Positions 1 through 7,986 of a stretch of 38,525 nt of DNA are shown here, one piece after another. The translations under genes were made by a program, and so were the position numbers. Numbering within the stretch: position 1 is the first letter of the stretch; the number at the start of each line of letters is the position of its first letter. Under the pieces are notes generated by a model. The model searched no databases and was not told the origin of the DNA. It saw only the letters and a list, made by a program, of their open reading frames with translations. This stretch comes from Salinicola halimionae. Its GTDB lineage: Bacteria > Pseudomonadota > Gammaproteobacteria > Pseudomonadales > Halomonadaceae. The stretch covers positions 899,885-938,409 of the forward strand of contig NZ_PZJQ01000002.1 of NCBI RefSeq assembly GCF_003206065.1. Direction: 5' to 3'.

Positions 1-49
1 TGGCGTGGGCTTTTTGATGGCGCCGATTCTCAATGGAATCCGGTGGCGC

Positions 50-547
50 TCAGTCGATGCTCAGCTTACGCACCTGATTGAGATTCTCCATCGTAGTCAG
101 ACACGCCTCGGCCGCTTCACGTCCTTTGGTCAGGAAGTGCTGATGGAAGAAGGCCGTATGTGTTTCGTGCTCATGGAAGTGGTGCGGCGTCAGTACCGCG
201 GAAAGCACCGGTACTTCCTGCTCGACCTGCAGCGACATCAGCGCGTCGATCACGGCGGTGGAAACGAAGTCATGGCGATAGATACCGCCATCGACGACGA
301 AACCGGACGCGACGATCGCTGCGTAACGGCCACTTTTCGCCAGCAGCTTGGCCTGCAACGGAATCTCGAACACCCCCGGGACAGTGAAGGTGTCGATCTG
401 ATCGACGGAGAAACCACGCTCGGCGACGGTCTCCAGAAAGGCAGCGTGGCAGTTGCCGACGATATCACCATGCCAGTCGGCACGGATGAAGGCGATGCGT
501 TGCGACAGCGTCTGGGAGGAGAGCTGCGGCGGATAGGACTGATTCAT
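50..547 (-). CDS. ribH: 6,7-dimethyl-8-ribityllumazine synthase, type II (RibH2-like)
   Basis: This 165-residue protein should condense 5-amino-6-ribitylamino-uracil with 3,4-dihydroxy-2-butanone 4-phosphate, the penultimate riboflavin step, in the cytoplasm. Visible motifs are VPGVFEIP (residues 56-63), DGGIYRHDFV (86-95, with the probable catalytic His92) and a histidine-rich LTPHHFHEHE (119-128). The GGIYxHDF and TPHHFHE motifs, and the opening MNQS, resemble the decameric RibH2 of Brucella as I recall it, rather than the icosahedral housekeeping RibH. The ATG at 547 is preceded by AGGAAAC. The gene stands alone, without ribBA, ribE or nusB, and is preceded by an FMN riboswitch, so it is probably repressed when FMN is abundant. 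A second, ordinary ribH is likely elsewhere in the genome. The family call is firm; the type II subclass is from memory. Confidence 0.93.
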   Translation of the reverse strand: MNQSYPPQLSSQTLSQRIAFIRADWHGDIVGNCHAAFLETVAERGFSVDQIDTFTVPGVFEIPLQAKLLAKSGRYAAIVASGFVVDGGIYRHDFVSTAVIDALMSLQVEQEVPVLSAVLTPHHFHEHETHTAFFHQHFLTKGREAAEACLTTMENLNQVRKLSID

Positions 548-699
548 GGTCGTTTCCTGAACGTTGGTTAACCAGAATCAGGGCTGCGGATCCGCTTGAG
601 GTCGGAGCTGGCGGGTAACAGTGTCGATCAATGGTGAAACATCGATAGCGACGGATGAACCGGCCGGATCGTCATTAGGTTTTCAAATCCTAGCAAGGG

Positions 700-866
700 G
701 AACCGTTCTCTTTCATCCGGACTATCACCGTCGGCTTCGGAGTCTCACCGAATCTGCTGACCTTGATGGCGACGCCATCAAGCGCTCGCGGGCTGAGACG
801 CCGTGTTTTCCACGCTGCGTCATTACCGCCGGTGGGGACTTTCACCCCGCCCTGAGAACCGATCGC
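700..866 (-). promoter_or_regulatory. FMN riboswitch (RFN element) upstream of ribH
   Basis: Read on the minus strand, the region carries the conserved RFN blocks in order: GGCGGGGTGAAAGTCCCC, ACCGGCGGTAA, AGCCCGCGAGCGC, GTCAGCAGATTCGGTGAGA, CCGAAGCCGACGGT, and ATAGTCCGGATGAAAGAGAA. The closing helix P1 is formed by GGTTCTC (853-859 region) with GAGAACG (704-710 region). The roughly 150 bases between aptamer and ribH start (548-699) form the expression platform. It includes a small TAGG/CCTA hairpin near 676-692, but I see no clear poly-U terminator, so control of translation initiation is as likely as attenuation. Confidence 0.95.
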
Positions 867-997
867 GGCGAACCGCAATCCGCCAATAGTCTACGCCGTT
901 CCCGGCTCGCGATAAAGCCGAACGCGATGGACCTTGTGGTATCGTGAGGCGGCCAAACCGAGCCCGATTCGATCTCCTCAAACCAGGGAAAGCGTGC

Positions 998-1984
998 ATG
1001 AACGAGCGCAACGAGAACGCCGATATCGCCTTGATGACGGAAATCGCCACTCTCTACTACACCGAGGGCGAAACGCAGGAGGTCATCGCCAATCGGCTGG
1101 GGATCTCGCGCGTCAAGGCGGGGCGATTGCTCAAGCGCGCTCAGGCAGAAGGTATCGTCGACGTTCGAGTGCGTCAGCATCCCGCAGTCAGTGCGGAAAT
1201 CGAGCAGGCGCTCAGACGTCGTTTCGGAATCAAGCGCGCGTTGATCGCGCTCGATCATGCCGACTCCGACGTGCAGCGTGCCAATGTGGCGAGCCTGGTG
1301 GCCGATCATCTCTCTCGGCAACTGAGCGAAGGGGCGATCGTAGCCGTCGGCATGGGCCGCAATGTCGGTGCCGTGGCGGACAACGTCTTCGAGCAAGGGC
1401 AGCGCCAGTGTTCTTTCGTCTGCGCCATCGGCGGCTCGGTGCGGGCCGGCGAATACATGAACCCCGACCATATCTGTCGGCGGCTGGCGATCAAGTTCGG
1501 CGGCGACAGCGAAACGCTCTATGCGCCGGCGCTGGTGCAGAATCTCGAGCTGCGCGACGCGATGTACGAAAACCCCACCATCCGTCAGACGCTGGATCGA
1601 GCCCGTCGCGCCGATCTCGCCCTGATTGGCATCGGTGATCTCAGCGAGAACAGCAACATGGTGCGCATGGGCTGGTTCACGCCACAGGAGACCGCCGAGG
1701 CGCGACTCTCCGGCACCGTTGGCGACATGATGGGTTATGACTTCATCGACATCTATGGGCGCCCGTCGATGACCCCGATGCAGGGCCGCGTCATCGGTCT
1801 GACGATCACCGATCTGGCGCGGATTCCCGACGTCATCGCCATCGCCGCCGAGAATACCAAGGCGGCCGGCATTCTCGGTGCGCTGCGCACGGGTGTCATC
1901 GATACGCTGGCGACCAGCGTCACCAACGCCCACACCATTCTGCGTTTGGACGAAGCGACACGAGTCGACGGCAAGCTCGATTGA
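998..1984 (+). CDS. SorC-family sugar-responsive transcriptional regulator (EryD-like)
   Basis: This 328-residue protein has an N-terminal helix-turn-helix (about residues 24-47; EVIANRLGISRVKAGRLL) followed by the SorC/DeoR sugar-phosphate-binding domain (about 60-325, with GIGDLSENSNMVRMGW). SorC proteins are usually tetrameric regulators that bind a phosphorylated sugar or polyol; EryD of Brucella, the repressor of the ery operon, belongs to this family. I chose the ATG at 998, preceded by AGGGAAA, over a GTG at 944 that has no ribosome site and adds an unconserved leader. It lies outside tkt, convergent with it, but within reach of the tetritol genes. It is the natural candidate to bind the CATATG-centred sites at 6.9-8.0 kb. 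The ligand is inferred (erythrulose or erythrose phosphate). Confidence 0.88.
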   Translation: MNERNENADIALMTEIATLYYTEGETQEVIANRLGISRVKAGRLLKRAQAEGIVDVRVRQHPAVSAEIEQALRRRFGIKRALIALDHADSDVQRANVASLVADHLSRQLSEGAIVAVGMGRNVGAVADNVFEQGQRQCSFVCAIGGSVRAGEYMNPDHICRRLAIKFGGDSETLYAPALVQNLELRDAMYENPTIRQTLDRARRADLALIGIGDLSENSNMVRMGWFTPQETAEARLSGTVGDMMGYDFIDIYGRPSMTPMQGRVIGLTITDLARIPDVIAIAAENTKAAGILGALRTGVIDTLATSVTNAHTILRLDEATRVDGKLD

Positions 1985-2000
1985 ACGTCGTATGAACCCC

Positions 2001-2052
2001 GCAACGAAACACGCCCGGCCACTCGATTCGAACAGGCCGGGCGCTTCGTTGC
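2001..2052. terminator. Bidirectional hairpin terminator between the SorC regulator and tkt
   Basis: Long inverted repeat: GCAACGAA (2001-2008) and CGCCCGGCC (2012-2020) pair with GGCCGGGCG (2035-2043) and TTCGTTGC (2045-2052), leaving a 14-base loop and a small asymmetric bulge. It lies in the 88 bases between two convergent genes, so it can serve both. There is no long T-run on either side. Confidence 0.75.
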
Positions 2053-2072
2053 ATGCTTTCAGGCGTTGGAAA

Positions 2073-4067
2073 TCAACCCAGCAGCTTTTCGGCACGGGCG
2101 ACGACGTTGTCGACGGTGAATCCGAAGTGCTTGAACAGATCGCCGGCCTTGCCTGACTCACCGTAGGTCGTCATGCCGATGACATCACCGTCGAGACCGA
2201 CGTACTTGTACCAGGTCGATGGAAAGGCCGCTTCCACGGCCAGCCGCGAACGGACCGACTTGGGCAGCACGGATTCACGGTAGCTGTCGTCCTGCTCGTC
2301 GAAGGCGCTGGTGCACGGCATGGAGACCACGCGAACCTTCTTGCCCTTGCCTTCGAGCTCCTTGGCGGCGTCCATCGCCAGGCCCACTTCGGATCCCGTG
2401 GCGATCAGGATGAGTTCCGGCTTGCCGCCTTCGGCATCCTTGAGCACGTAGCCGCCTCGGCGGATGTCCTTCAACTGAGCGGCATCTCGCGACTGTGCTG
2501 GCAGGTCCTGACGCGAGAAGATCAGCGCGGTGGGGCCTTTTTCACGCATCAATCCCTCGACCCAGGCCGCGGTGGTTTCAGTGGCATCGCACGGGCGCCA
2601 TGTGGCCAGGCCCGGCAGGTTGCGCAGGTCCGCCAGCTGTTCGATCGGCTGGTGCGTGGGCCCATCTTCGCCCAGACCAATGGAGTCGTGAGTGAAGACA
2701 TGGATGATGCGAGTATGCGACAGCGAAGACATGCGCACGGCGTTGTGCATGTACTCGAGGAACACCAGGAAGGTGGCGTCATAGGGGATGAAGCCGCCGT
2801 GGGTGGCGATACCGTTGGCAATCGCACCCATACCGAACTCGCGCACACCGTAATGCAGATAACCGCCGTCGAAATCGCTCTTGCTGATCGCCTTGGCGCC
2901 TTTCCACAGCGTCAGGTTGGATGGCGCAAGGTCGGCACTGCCACCGAACAATTCGGGAAGATCCGGACCCAGCTCGTTGAGCACACCCAATGACGCCTTG
3001 CGTGAAGCGGTGGTCTCGGACTTCTCCTGAGCGGCCTTGATCAGGGCGTCACCGTCGAAACTGGCCGGCAGTTCGCCGCTGTAACGGCGCTTGAGTTCCT
3101 TGGCGAGTTCCGGATGGGCCTTCGCGTAGGCAGCCATCTTGGCGTCGTATTCGGCTTCAAACTTCTGGCCCTGCTCGCGGGCATCCCAGGCTTCGTAGTA
3201 TTCGTCGGGAATCTCGAAGGCCGGATATTCCCAGCCAAGCTGTTTGCGCGCGGCGGCCACTTCGTCTTCACCCAGGGCGGCGCCGTGGCTCTCTTCCTTG
3301 CCGGCTTTGTTGGGCGATCCGAAACCGATCACGGTCTTGCACATGATCATCGAGGGCTTGTCGGTGACGCTCTTGGCTTCTTCGATAGCGGCACTGATCT
3401 GCTCGGCATCGTGACCATCGACATCGCGGATCACATGCCAGTGATAGGCCTCGAAGCGCTTGCCGGTATCGTCGGTGAACCAGCCTTCGACTTCGCCGTC
3501 GATCGAGATGCCGTTGTCATCGTAGAACACGACCAGATTGCCGAGGCCTAGCGTGCCGGCCAGCGAGCAGGCTTCGTGGCTGATGCCTTCCATCAGGCAG
3601 CCGTCGCCAGCGAACACCCATACGCGGTGATCGACGATCTCATGGCCATCGCGGTTGAACTGCGCGGCCAGCGTGCGCTCGGCGATGGCCATGCCGACAC
3701 CGTTGGCGAGGCCCTGACCCAACGGCCCGGTGGTGGTCTCGATGCCGGCGGTGTAGCCGTGTTCCGGATGGCCGGGGGTCTTCGAACCCAGCTGGCGGAA
3801 GTTCTCGAGCTCCTTCATCGGCAGGTCGTAACCGGTCAGATGAAGCAACGAGTAGTGCAGCATCGAGCCGTGACCGTTGGAAAGAATGAAACGGTCGCGA
3901 TCTTCCCAGTCCGGATTGGCCGGATTGTGCTTGAGATGGTCGTTCCACAGCACTTCCGCGATATCGGCCATGCCCATCGGCATGCCGGGGTGGCCGGAGT
4001 TGGCCTTCTGCACGGCGTCCATGGAAAGCGCACGGATGGCATTGGCTAGCTGACGACGAGATGGCAT
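2073..4067 (-). CDS. tkt: Transketolase
   Basis: At 664 residues this is the usual bacterial transketolase length. It transfers two-carbon ketol units using thiamine diphosphate, linking xylulose 5-phosphate, ribose 5-phosphate, erythrose 4-phosphate and glycolytic intermediates. Visible features are SGHPGMPMG (24-32, catalytic His26), [10 protein letters not shown] (63-72), [15 protein letters not shown] (111-125) and the thiamine-binding [12 protein letters not shown] (154-165). The start codon is the ATG at 4067, with only a weak ribosome site. The gene is co-directional with the isomerase and kinase upstream (5033-4266 and 6862-5135), from which it is separated by about 200 bases holding a tandem repeat. 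It could be the household copy or a copy serving the island. Its product logically consumes the D-erythrose 4-phosphate made by the neighbours. In Pseudomonas, tkt and metK are close divergent neighbours, which favours the household copy. Confidence 0.97.
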   Translation of the reverse strand: MPSRRQLANAIRALSMDAVQKANSGHPGMPMGMADIAEVLWNDHLKHNPANPDWEDRDRFILSNGHGSMLHYSLLHLTGYDLPMKELENFRQLGSKTPGHPEHGYTAGIETTTGPLGQGLANGVGMAIAERTLAAQFNRDGHEIVDHRVWVFAGDGCLMEGISHEACSLAGTLGLGNLVVFYDDNGISIDGEVEGWFTDDTGKRFEAYHWHVIRDVDGHDAEQISAAIEEAKSVTDKPSMIMCKTVIGFGSPNKAGKEESHGAALGEDEVAAARKQLGWEYPAFEIPDEYYEAWDAREQGQKFEAEYDAKMAAYAKAHPELAKELKRRYSGELPASFDGDALIKAAQEKSETTASRKASLGVLNELGPDLPELFGGSADLAPSNLTLWKGAKAISKSDFDGGYLHYGVREFGMGAIANGIATHGGFIPYDATFLVFLEYMHNAVRMSSLSHTRIIHVFTHDSIGLGEDGPTHQPIEQLADLRNLPGLATWRPCDATETTAAWVEGLMREKGPTALIFSRQDLPAQSRDAAQLKDIRRGGYVLKDAEGGKPELILIATGSEVGLAMDAAKELEGKGKKVRVVSMPCTSAFDEQDDSYRESVLPKSVRSRLAVEAAFPSTWYKYVGLDGDVIGMTTYGESGKAGDLFKHFGFTVDNVVARAEKLLG

Positions 4068-4124
4068 TGGCTTTCGGATCCCCTAGATCTTGAATAAATG
4101 ATGGCGCGAAACGCGATCTGGCTC

Positions 4125-4270
4125 TCAGTTTGACTCGACGAGTCTGACATGGCGATCAAGTCTAACCTGACTGACCAGTCTAGCGCGGCTGATCGATCTC
4201 ATGTGGCTGACCTGTTTTGCACGTCCGACAAGTGCCGCGCAGCTGAATAAGTGTAGCGCGGCTGACTAAT
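4125..4270. repeat. Degenerate 18-19-bp tandem repeat between tkt and the tetrulose-phosphate isomerase gene
   Basis: From 4143 the sequence falls into successive units starting with TCT or a variant: 4143-4160, 4161-4178, 4179-4196, 4197-4214, 4215-4232 (18 bases each), then 4233-4251 and 4252-4270 (19 bases). A looser unit precedes them at 4125-4142. The approximate consensus is TCTAGCGYGGCTGAYCAAG. The closest pair, 4179-4190 and 4252-4264, shares TAGCGCGGCTGA. The last unit overlaps the stop codon of the isomerase gene. The periodicity is directly visible; function is unknown (protein-binding array, RNA structure or a decaying satellite). Confidence 0.7.
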
Positions 4271-5033
4271 TTGACGTGAGCAGCGACGCTTCGTTCACGA
4301 TCGCCTCGAAGGCGGCCGGGTCGTGAGCGAAACGCCCCAGGAACAGACCATCGACCTGTCCCGCCAACCGGGTCAATAGATCGGGACCCGCGCTGCCACC
4401 ATAGATCACCCTAGCAGAAGGATGGCGGGAGAGGTGATCGCGCAATCCCCGACAGACCGCTGCAATGTGCGCCAGCGACGCCGGCTCCGCTGCGCCGATC
4501 GCCCAGTGCGGTTCATAGGCAATCACCAGAGGCTGCAAGCGTTGCGCCGGTGTCGCCAATAACAGTGCCGAATCGACCTGGTCACGGCAGTCGGCAATGG
4601 CATCAAACGGATCGCCATGATCGGCCTCGCCGATACAGAGTACCGGAATCAGATCGTGCGCCAGTGCCACCTGGGTCTTGGCGGCGACGATATTGGCATC
4701 TTCGCCGAACAGACGCCGTCGTTCGGCGTGGCCGATCTCCACGTAGCGACAGCCTATTTCGGCCAGCATGGCCCCACTGACCTCGCCAGTATAAGCACCG
4801 TGCGGTGACTGATACAGGTTTTGCCCCCCAACGCCGATGGGCGTACCGGCGAAACACTCGAGTACCGGTGGCAGGGCGGGGAAGCTGGGCAGCACGAAAA
4901 GGGACACCCGGCCATCCTGGATGGCCGGATGATGGGCAACATTGTCAGTGATCTGGCGGCACCAGTTTACCGTCTGGGCGTAGCCAAAATACATCTTGAA
5001 GCTGATGCCCAGTGTGATCGGGAGTTTTGCCAT
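4266..5033 (-). CDS. eryH: Triosephosphate-isomerase-like tetrulose-phosphate isomerase (EryH-like)
   Basis: A 255-residue TIM-barrel protein of the triosephosphate isomerase family. Catalytic His102 (EIGHAERR) and Glu174 (IAYEPHWAIG) and the phosphate loop YGGS (211-214) are present. The canonical N-x-K at the active site reads S11-F-K13, and the last phosphate-loop motif reads LGR (232-234) instead of the usual double glycine. I recall both changes in Brucella EryH/TpiA2, which moves the carbonyl of tetrulose phosphate to give D-erythrulose 4-phosphate. It lies downstream of the DhaK-type kinase (101-base gap), so it probably takes the kinase's erythrulose 1-phosphate. An in-frame GTG at 5066 would add 11 residues; I prefer the ATG at 5033, which begins at the first barrel strand. 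An ordinary TPI role is less likely given its context and altered motifs. Confidence 0.85.
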   Translation of the reverse strand: MAKLPITLGISFKMYFGYAQTVNWCRQITDNVAHHPAIQDGRVSLFVLPSFPALPPVLECFAGTPIGVGGQNLYQSPHGAYTGEVSGAMLAEIGCRYVEIGHAERRRLFGEDANIVAAKTQVALAHDLIPVLCIGEADHGDPFDAIADCRDQVDSALLLATPAQRLQPLVIAYEPHWAIGAAEPASLAHIAAVCRGLRDHLSRHPSARVIYGGSAGPDLLTRLAGQVDGLFLGRFAHDPAAFEAIVNEASLLTSN

Positions 5034-5134
5034 GATGTTCTCGGGGTGCTCAGCTTGATTAGCCACGGATCAATGGGACGCCGTTCGGCTCGCGGCTGTC
5101 CAGTTCGCGGCTACCCGAACGACGACTGATCGGT

Positions 5135-6862
5135 TCATTCATCGCTGTCGACGGCGGCCTGGACAGCGGCGACGATCATCGAGAGGGATACCGCGCCGGG
5201 GTCCGAGGTACCCAGGCTTTTTTCAGCCAGCGGTCGAGCTCGCCCCAGCTTCGGCTTCAGATCGGCGGTGGCCTTGGCGGCGTTATCAGCCGCATCGACG
5301 GCCTTGGCCCAGGCGGCCGGGAGCGTTTCCCCATCGGCAACGGCGCGTTCGAGCGTTTCACTGAACGGTACCAGCGCATCGACCAGCGTCTTGTCGCCCA
5401 GCTTGGCTTTGCCGAACGCCATGACGTCGTCCTTGGCCTTGGTGATGCCTTGCGCATAGAGCGCCGGTGTCGGCTCGTCTTCATCGCCGAGCGTCACGCT
5501 CAGCGCGGTGAGCATGACACCCCAGATGGCGCCGGAAGTGCCGCCCGCGCGATCTGCCCAAGCCTCTGCCGCCAAGCGTAGCAGAGTGCCGGCGCCTGCA
5601 TTGCGGCTGACCGCATCCTCGGCGGCCAGTTCGGCCGCCACGACGCCACGCTGCATGCCGATGCCGTGATCGCCGTCCCCGGCGACGGCATCCAGGCGGC
5701 CCAGCTCTTCCACATTCTGATCGATGACCTTGCGGGTGGCGCTCAAGGCGCTATAGACGCAGCGGGCAGCGGCGATCGACGCCTCGCTCGCCGGGGGGAT
5801 GGCATCGGCGTCGGGAATATCGAGCTGGGAAGCGTCGATCGGCGGCGCCGCCTCGAGACTGCCCTTGCGGTAGGCCGGTGCGTCCGCGGGGGCCTTCCAT
5901 AGCCGTTCCAGTTCGTCGTCGAGCCAGAACAGCGTCAGCGAAGCACCAGCCATGTCGAGACTGGTCACCAGTTCACCGACCTCCGGTTCGACGATCTGCA
6001 GTCCGGCATCGCCGAGCAGTTGGTGAACACGACGATAGACCACGAACAGCTCTTCATACTTGATCGAGCCCAGCCCGTTGAGCAGTACGGAAACCTTGGC
6101 ACCTTGGGTGCTGTCGATCCCCTCGGGAATCTCGTCGAGAAGATGCGAGACGAGGAGTTCCGCCAGTGCATCAGCGGTGGGAATGTCCTGTTCGCTGATG
6201 CCTGGTTCGCCGTGGATGCCGAGGCCGACAGCCATCTTGCCCGACGGCACATGGAACAATGCATCCTTGGCTCCAGGCAACGTACAGCCGTCGAACGCCA
6301 CGCCCATCGAGCGTGTGCGGAAATTGGCGGTGCGCGAGATACGAACGACCTCTTCGAGCGAATATCCCGCCTCTGCGGCTGCCGCCGCAATCTTGAACAC
6401 GGTCAAGTCGCCGGCTATCCCGCGCCGTTTGTGAATTTCATCCCGCCCGGCGCTGGAAACGTCATCGATGACGGCGACGATCTCGCAGGGAATGCCTTCG
6501 CGAATCAAACGCTCCCGTGCCTGGCCGAAGTGCAGCACGTCACCGGCGTAGTTGCCGAAGCTAAGCAGCACGCCGGCACCGTTGTTGGCTGTCTTGCAGA
6601 CGTTGTAGACCTGCTGCGCCGAGGGTGAGGCAAACAGGTTGCCCATTACCGCGCCGTGAGCCAGGCCCTGGCCGACCAGGCCCGCAAAGGCCGGGTAGTG
6701 CCCGGATCCGCCGCCAATGACCACGGCGACAGTTCCCGGTTCGCTTCGGGTGCTGCGAATCACGCCCCCTGGCACCTGGCAGACGCGTTGCGCATGCGCA
6801 GCGGCGAACCCTGCGGTGGCTTCGTCGACGAAATTCACTGGGTCGTTGTAAAGACGTGTCAT
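5135..6862 (-). CDS. DhaK-DhaL fusion kinase, probably erythrulose kinase (LerK/DerK type)
   Basis: A 575-residue ATP-dependent kinase of the dihydroxyacetone kinase family with both domains in one chain. The N-terminal DhaK domain (about 1-330) has GGGSGHYPAF (50-59) and the substrate-binding His217 in IHGEPG (216-221). The C-terminal DhaL ATP domain (about 365-575) has GDGDHG (395-400) and GGTSGAIWG (440-448). The change from the usual GGGSGHEPAH to GGGSGHYPAF suggests a substrate other than dihydroxyacetone. Mycobacterium LerK and DerK, which phosphorylate L- and D-erythrulose, are family members. The ATG at 6862 follows GGGAG. It is the first gene of a leftward set with the EryH-like isomerase. 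There is no PTS DhaM partner, consistent with ATP use. The preferred enantiomer cannot be told from sequence. Confidence 0.87.
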   Translation of the reverse strand: MTRLYNDPVNFVDEATAGFAAAHAQRVCQVPGGVIRSTRSEPGTVAVVIGGGSGHYPAFAGLVGQGLAHGAVMGNLFASPSAQQVYNVCKTANNGAGVLLSFGNYAGDVLHFGQARERLIREGIPCEIVAVIDDVSSAGRDEIHKRRGIAGDLTVFKIAAAAAEAGYSLEEVVRISRTANFRTRSMGVAFDGCTLPGAKDALFHVPSGKMAVGLGIHGEPGISEQDIPTADALAELLVSHLLDEIPEGIDSTQGAKVSVLLNGLGSIKYEELFVVYRRVHQLLGDAGLQIVEPEVGELVTSLDMAGASLTLFWLDDELERLWKAPADAPAYRKGSLEAAPPIDASQLDIPDADAIPPASEASIAAARCVYSALSATRKVIDQNVEELGRLDAVAGDGDHGIGMQRGVVAAELAAEDAVSRNAGAGTLLRLAAEAWADRAGGTSGAIWGVMLTALSVTLGDEDEPTPALYAQGITKAKDDVMAFGKAKLGDKTLVDALVPFSETLERAVADGETLPAAWAKAVDAADNAAKATADLKPKLGRARPLAEKSLGTSDPGAVSLSMIVAAVQAAVDSDE

Positions 6863-7225
6863 GGCCGACGCTCCCGGCGATTAGGTGGATATCAAGCTAA
6901 GTGGCGCAGGAACACCTGTTGCCACCACTCAATGAAAATATGATCTGTACGTGTGCATTTGGTTGTGTGCAGCTATATCGATCATCATAACGATGGGGAG
7001 GCGGGGCGATATGCGACTTTGGTGGCGATTCACGAGGAGTGTTGAGGTGTCTAAGAAGACGATTTTAGATGCCGTAGGCGCTATAAAGGCCTTGAGTAGC
7101 AACCGTTTTGCGATTCGCAGGTGCTACTTTTTGCTCATATGAGTTGGTGTTGTTCATATGCTCGGTGTGCGGCTATGATGGTTGCTGTCGGCTATCGACA
7201 TCATTGACGGTATGGGAGGTGGGTG
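6863..7225. promoter_or_regulatory. Divergent control region between the kinase and rpiB-like genes, with CATATG-centred sites
   Basis: No gene is visible in these 363 bases. Two similar sites, GCTCATATGAG (7134-7144) and GTTCATATGCTC (7152-7163), lie 19 bases apart centre to centre, on nearly the same face of the helix. A partial copy, AATATGATC, is near 6937-6945. A plausible promoter for the rightward gene is TTGTTC (7150-7155), an 18-base spacer, and TATGAT (7174-7179), so the second site overlaps the -35 box. The sites are seen directly; assignment to the SorC regulator is inference. Confidence 0.55.
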
Positions 7226-7687
7226 ATGGCGCAGAAATGGCGAGTGGCGCTGGGGTGTGATGAAGCTGCGTATGAAATGAAGCAGGCAATGATCGAGCAT
7301 GTCAGATCGTTGGGGCATGAAGTCGAGGATTTCGGCACTCATGACGCTCAGCCGGTGCTCTACCCGGATGTCGCGATCAAGGTCGCGGAAGCGATTGCGG
7401 CGGGTCGTTACGATCGTGGCATTCTGATGTGCGGTACGGGCATCGGCGTGGCGATTTCCGCCAACAAGGTCCCGGGTATCCGCGCCGCACAGGCCCACGA
7501 TACCTACTCGGCCGAGCGTGCGCGCAAGAGTAATGATGCCCAGATCGTCACCATGGGTGCTCGCGTCATCGGGATCGAGCTGGCCAAGACGATCGCCGAA
7601 TCGTTCCTCGGCAGTGAATTCGAGCCTGGCGGCCGATCACAGCCAAAGGTGGATCGAATCGAGGCCTACGAACGGGATCATCGCTGA
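7226..7687 (+). CDS. eryI: RpiB/LacAB-family isomerase, probably D-erythrose-4-phosphate isomerase (EryI-like)
   Basis: A 153-residue RpiB-family sugar-phosphate isomerase. The signature GILMCGTGIGVAISANKVPG covers residues 65-84, with catalytic Cys69 in MCGTG, and HDTYSAERARKSNDA follows at 91-105. The N-terminal motif reads GCDEAAY (10-16) rather than the SDHAG of ordinary RpiB. Brucella EryI (RpiB) and mycobacterial DerI convert D-erythrulose 4-phosphate to D-erythrose 4-phosphate; the context of EryH-like isomerase, tetrulose kinase and transketolase supports this role. The ATG at 7226 follows GGGAGGTGGGTG; the GTG one codon upstream is unlikely. It is transcribed alone, ending in its own intrinsic terminator. 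Ribose or allose phosphate isomerisation remains possible. Confidence 0.9.
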   Translation: MAQKWRVALGCDEAAYEMKQAMIEHVRSLGHEVEDFGTHDAQPVLYPDVAIKVAEAIAAGRYDRGILMCGTGIGVAISANKVPGIRAAQAHDTYSAERARKSNDAQIVTMGARVIGIELAKTIAESFLGSEFEPGGRSQPKVDRIEAYERDHR

Positions 7688-7705
7688 AACGATGTCGTGC
7701 GGTTC

Positions 7706-7730
7706 AGGCGCCCAATTCGGCGCCTTTTTT
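7706..7730 (+). terminator. Intrinsic terminator of the rpiB-like gene
   Basis: AGGCGCC (7706-7712) pairs with GGCGCCT (7719-7725) around a 6-base loop, followed at once by T7725-T7730. It begins 18 bases after the stop codon. Confidence 0.9.
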
Positions 7731-7738
7731 GTTGGCAA

Positions 7739-7969
7739 TGTTCATATGATCACTTAATTGAATTTTTGCGCCTGTTTTGATCCTGTTTTCACCTGTCGAT
7801 GATTAAAGTTTGACCAATAACTTTAGTCTTGGTCGAGCCGATGGAATAAAAATAAATTGCTGTTTATAAAAGATAAAAACTTTCTTTGTCTAAAGTCTTA
7901 GAGGCTGATCTATTGATGTCATCCGTGTGTGGCGCTAAAAACATATGACCGAAGTTTGATCATGTGTTT
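7739..7969 (+). promoter_or_regulatory. AT-rich control region of the dehydrogenase/ABC operon with further CATATG-like sites
   Basis: This AT-rich stretch contains TGTTCATATGATCA (7739-7752, a near palindrome), ACATATGACC (7941-7950) and, inverted, TGATCATGTG (7957-7966). Further short repeats are seen: TAAAGTTTGACC (near 7803), CTTTAGTCTTGG (near 7821) and CTAAAGTCTTAG (near 7891). The first site resembles those before the rpiB-like gene, so the two transcripts may share one regulator. The last pair lies 20-45 bases before the dehydrogenase start, a position suited to repression. Confidence 0.5.
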
Positions 7970-7986
7970 AAGCACGGAGACCTTCC

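Noticed and set aside
842-2161. Long minus-strand reading frame (about 440 codons) opposite the SorC gene
   Set aside because: It overlaps the well-supported SorC regulator on the other strand, runs through the riboswitch region and the terminator, and has no recognisable domain. Long antisense frames are common in GC-rich DNA.
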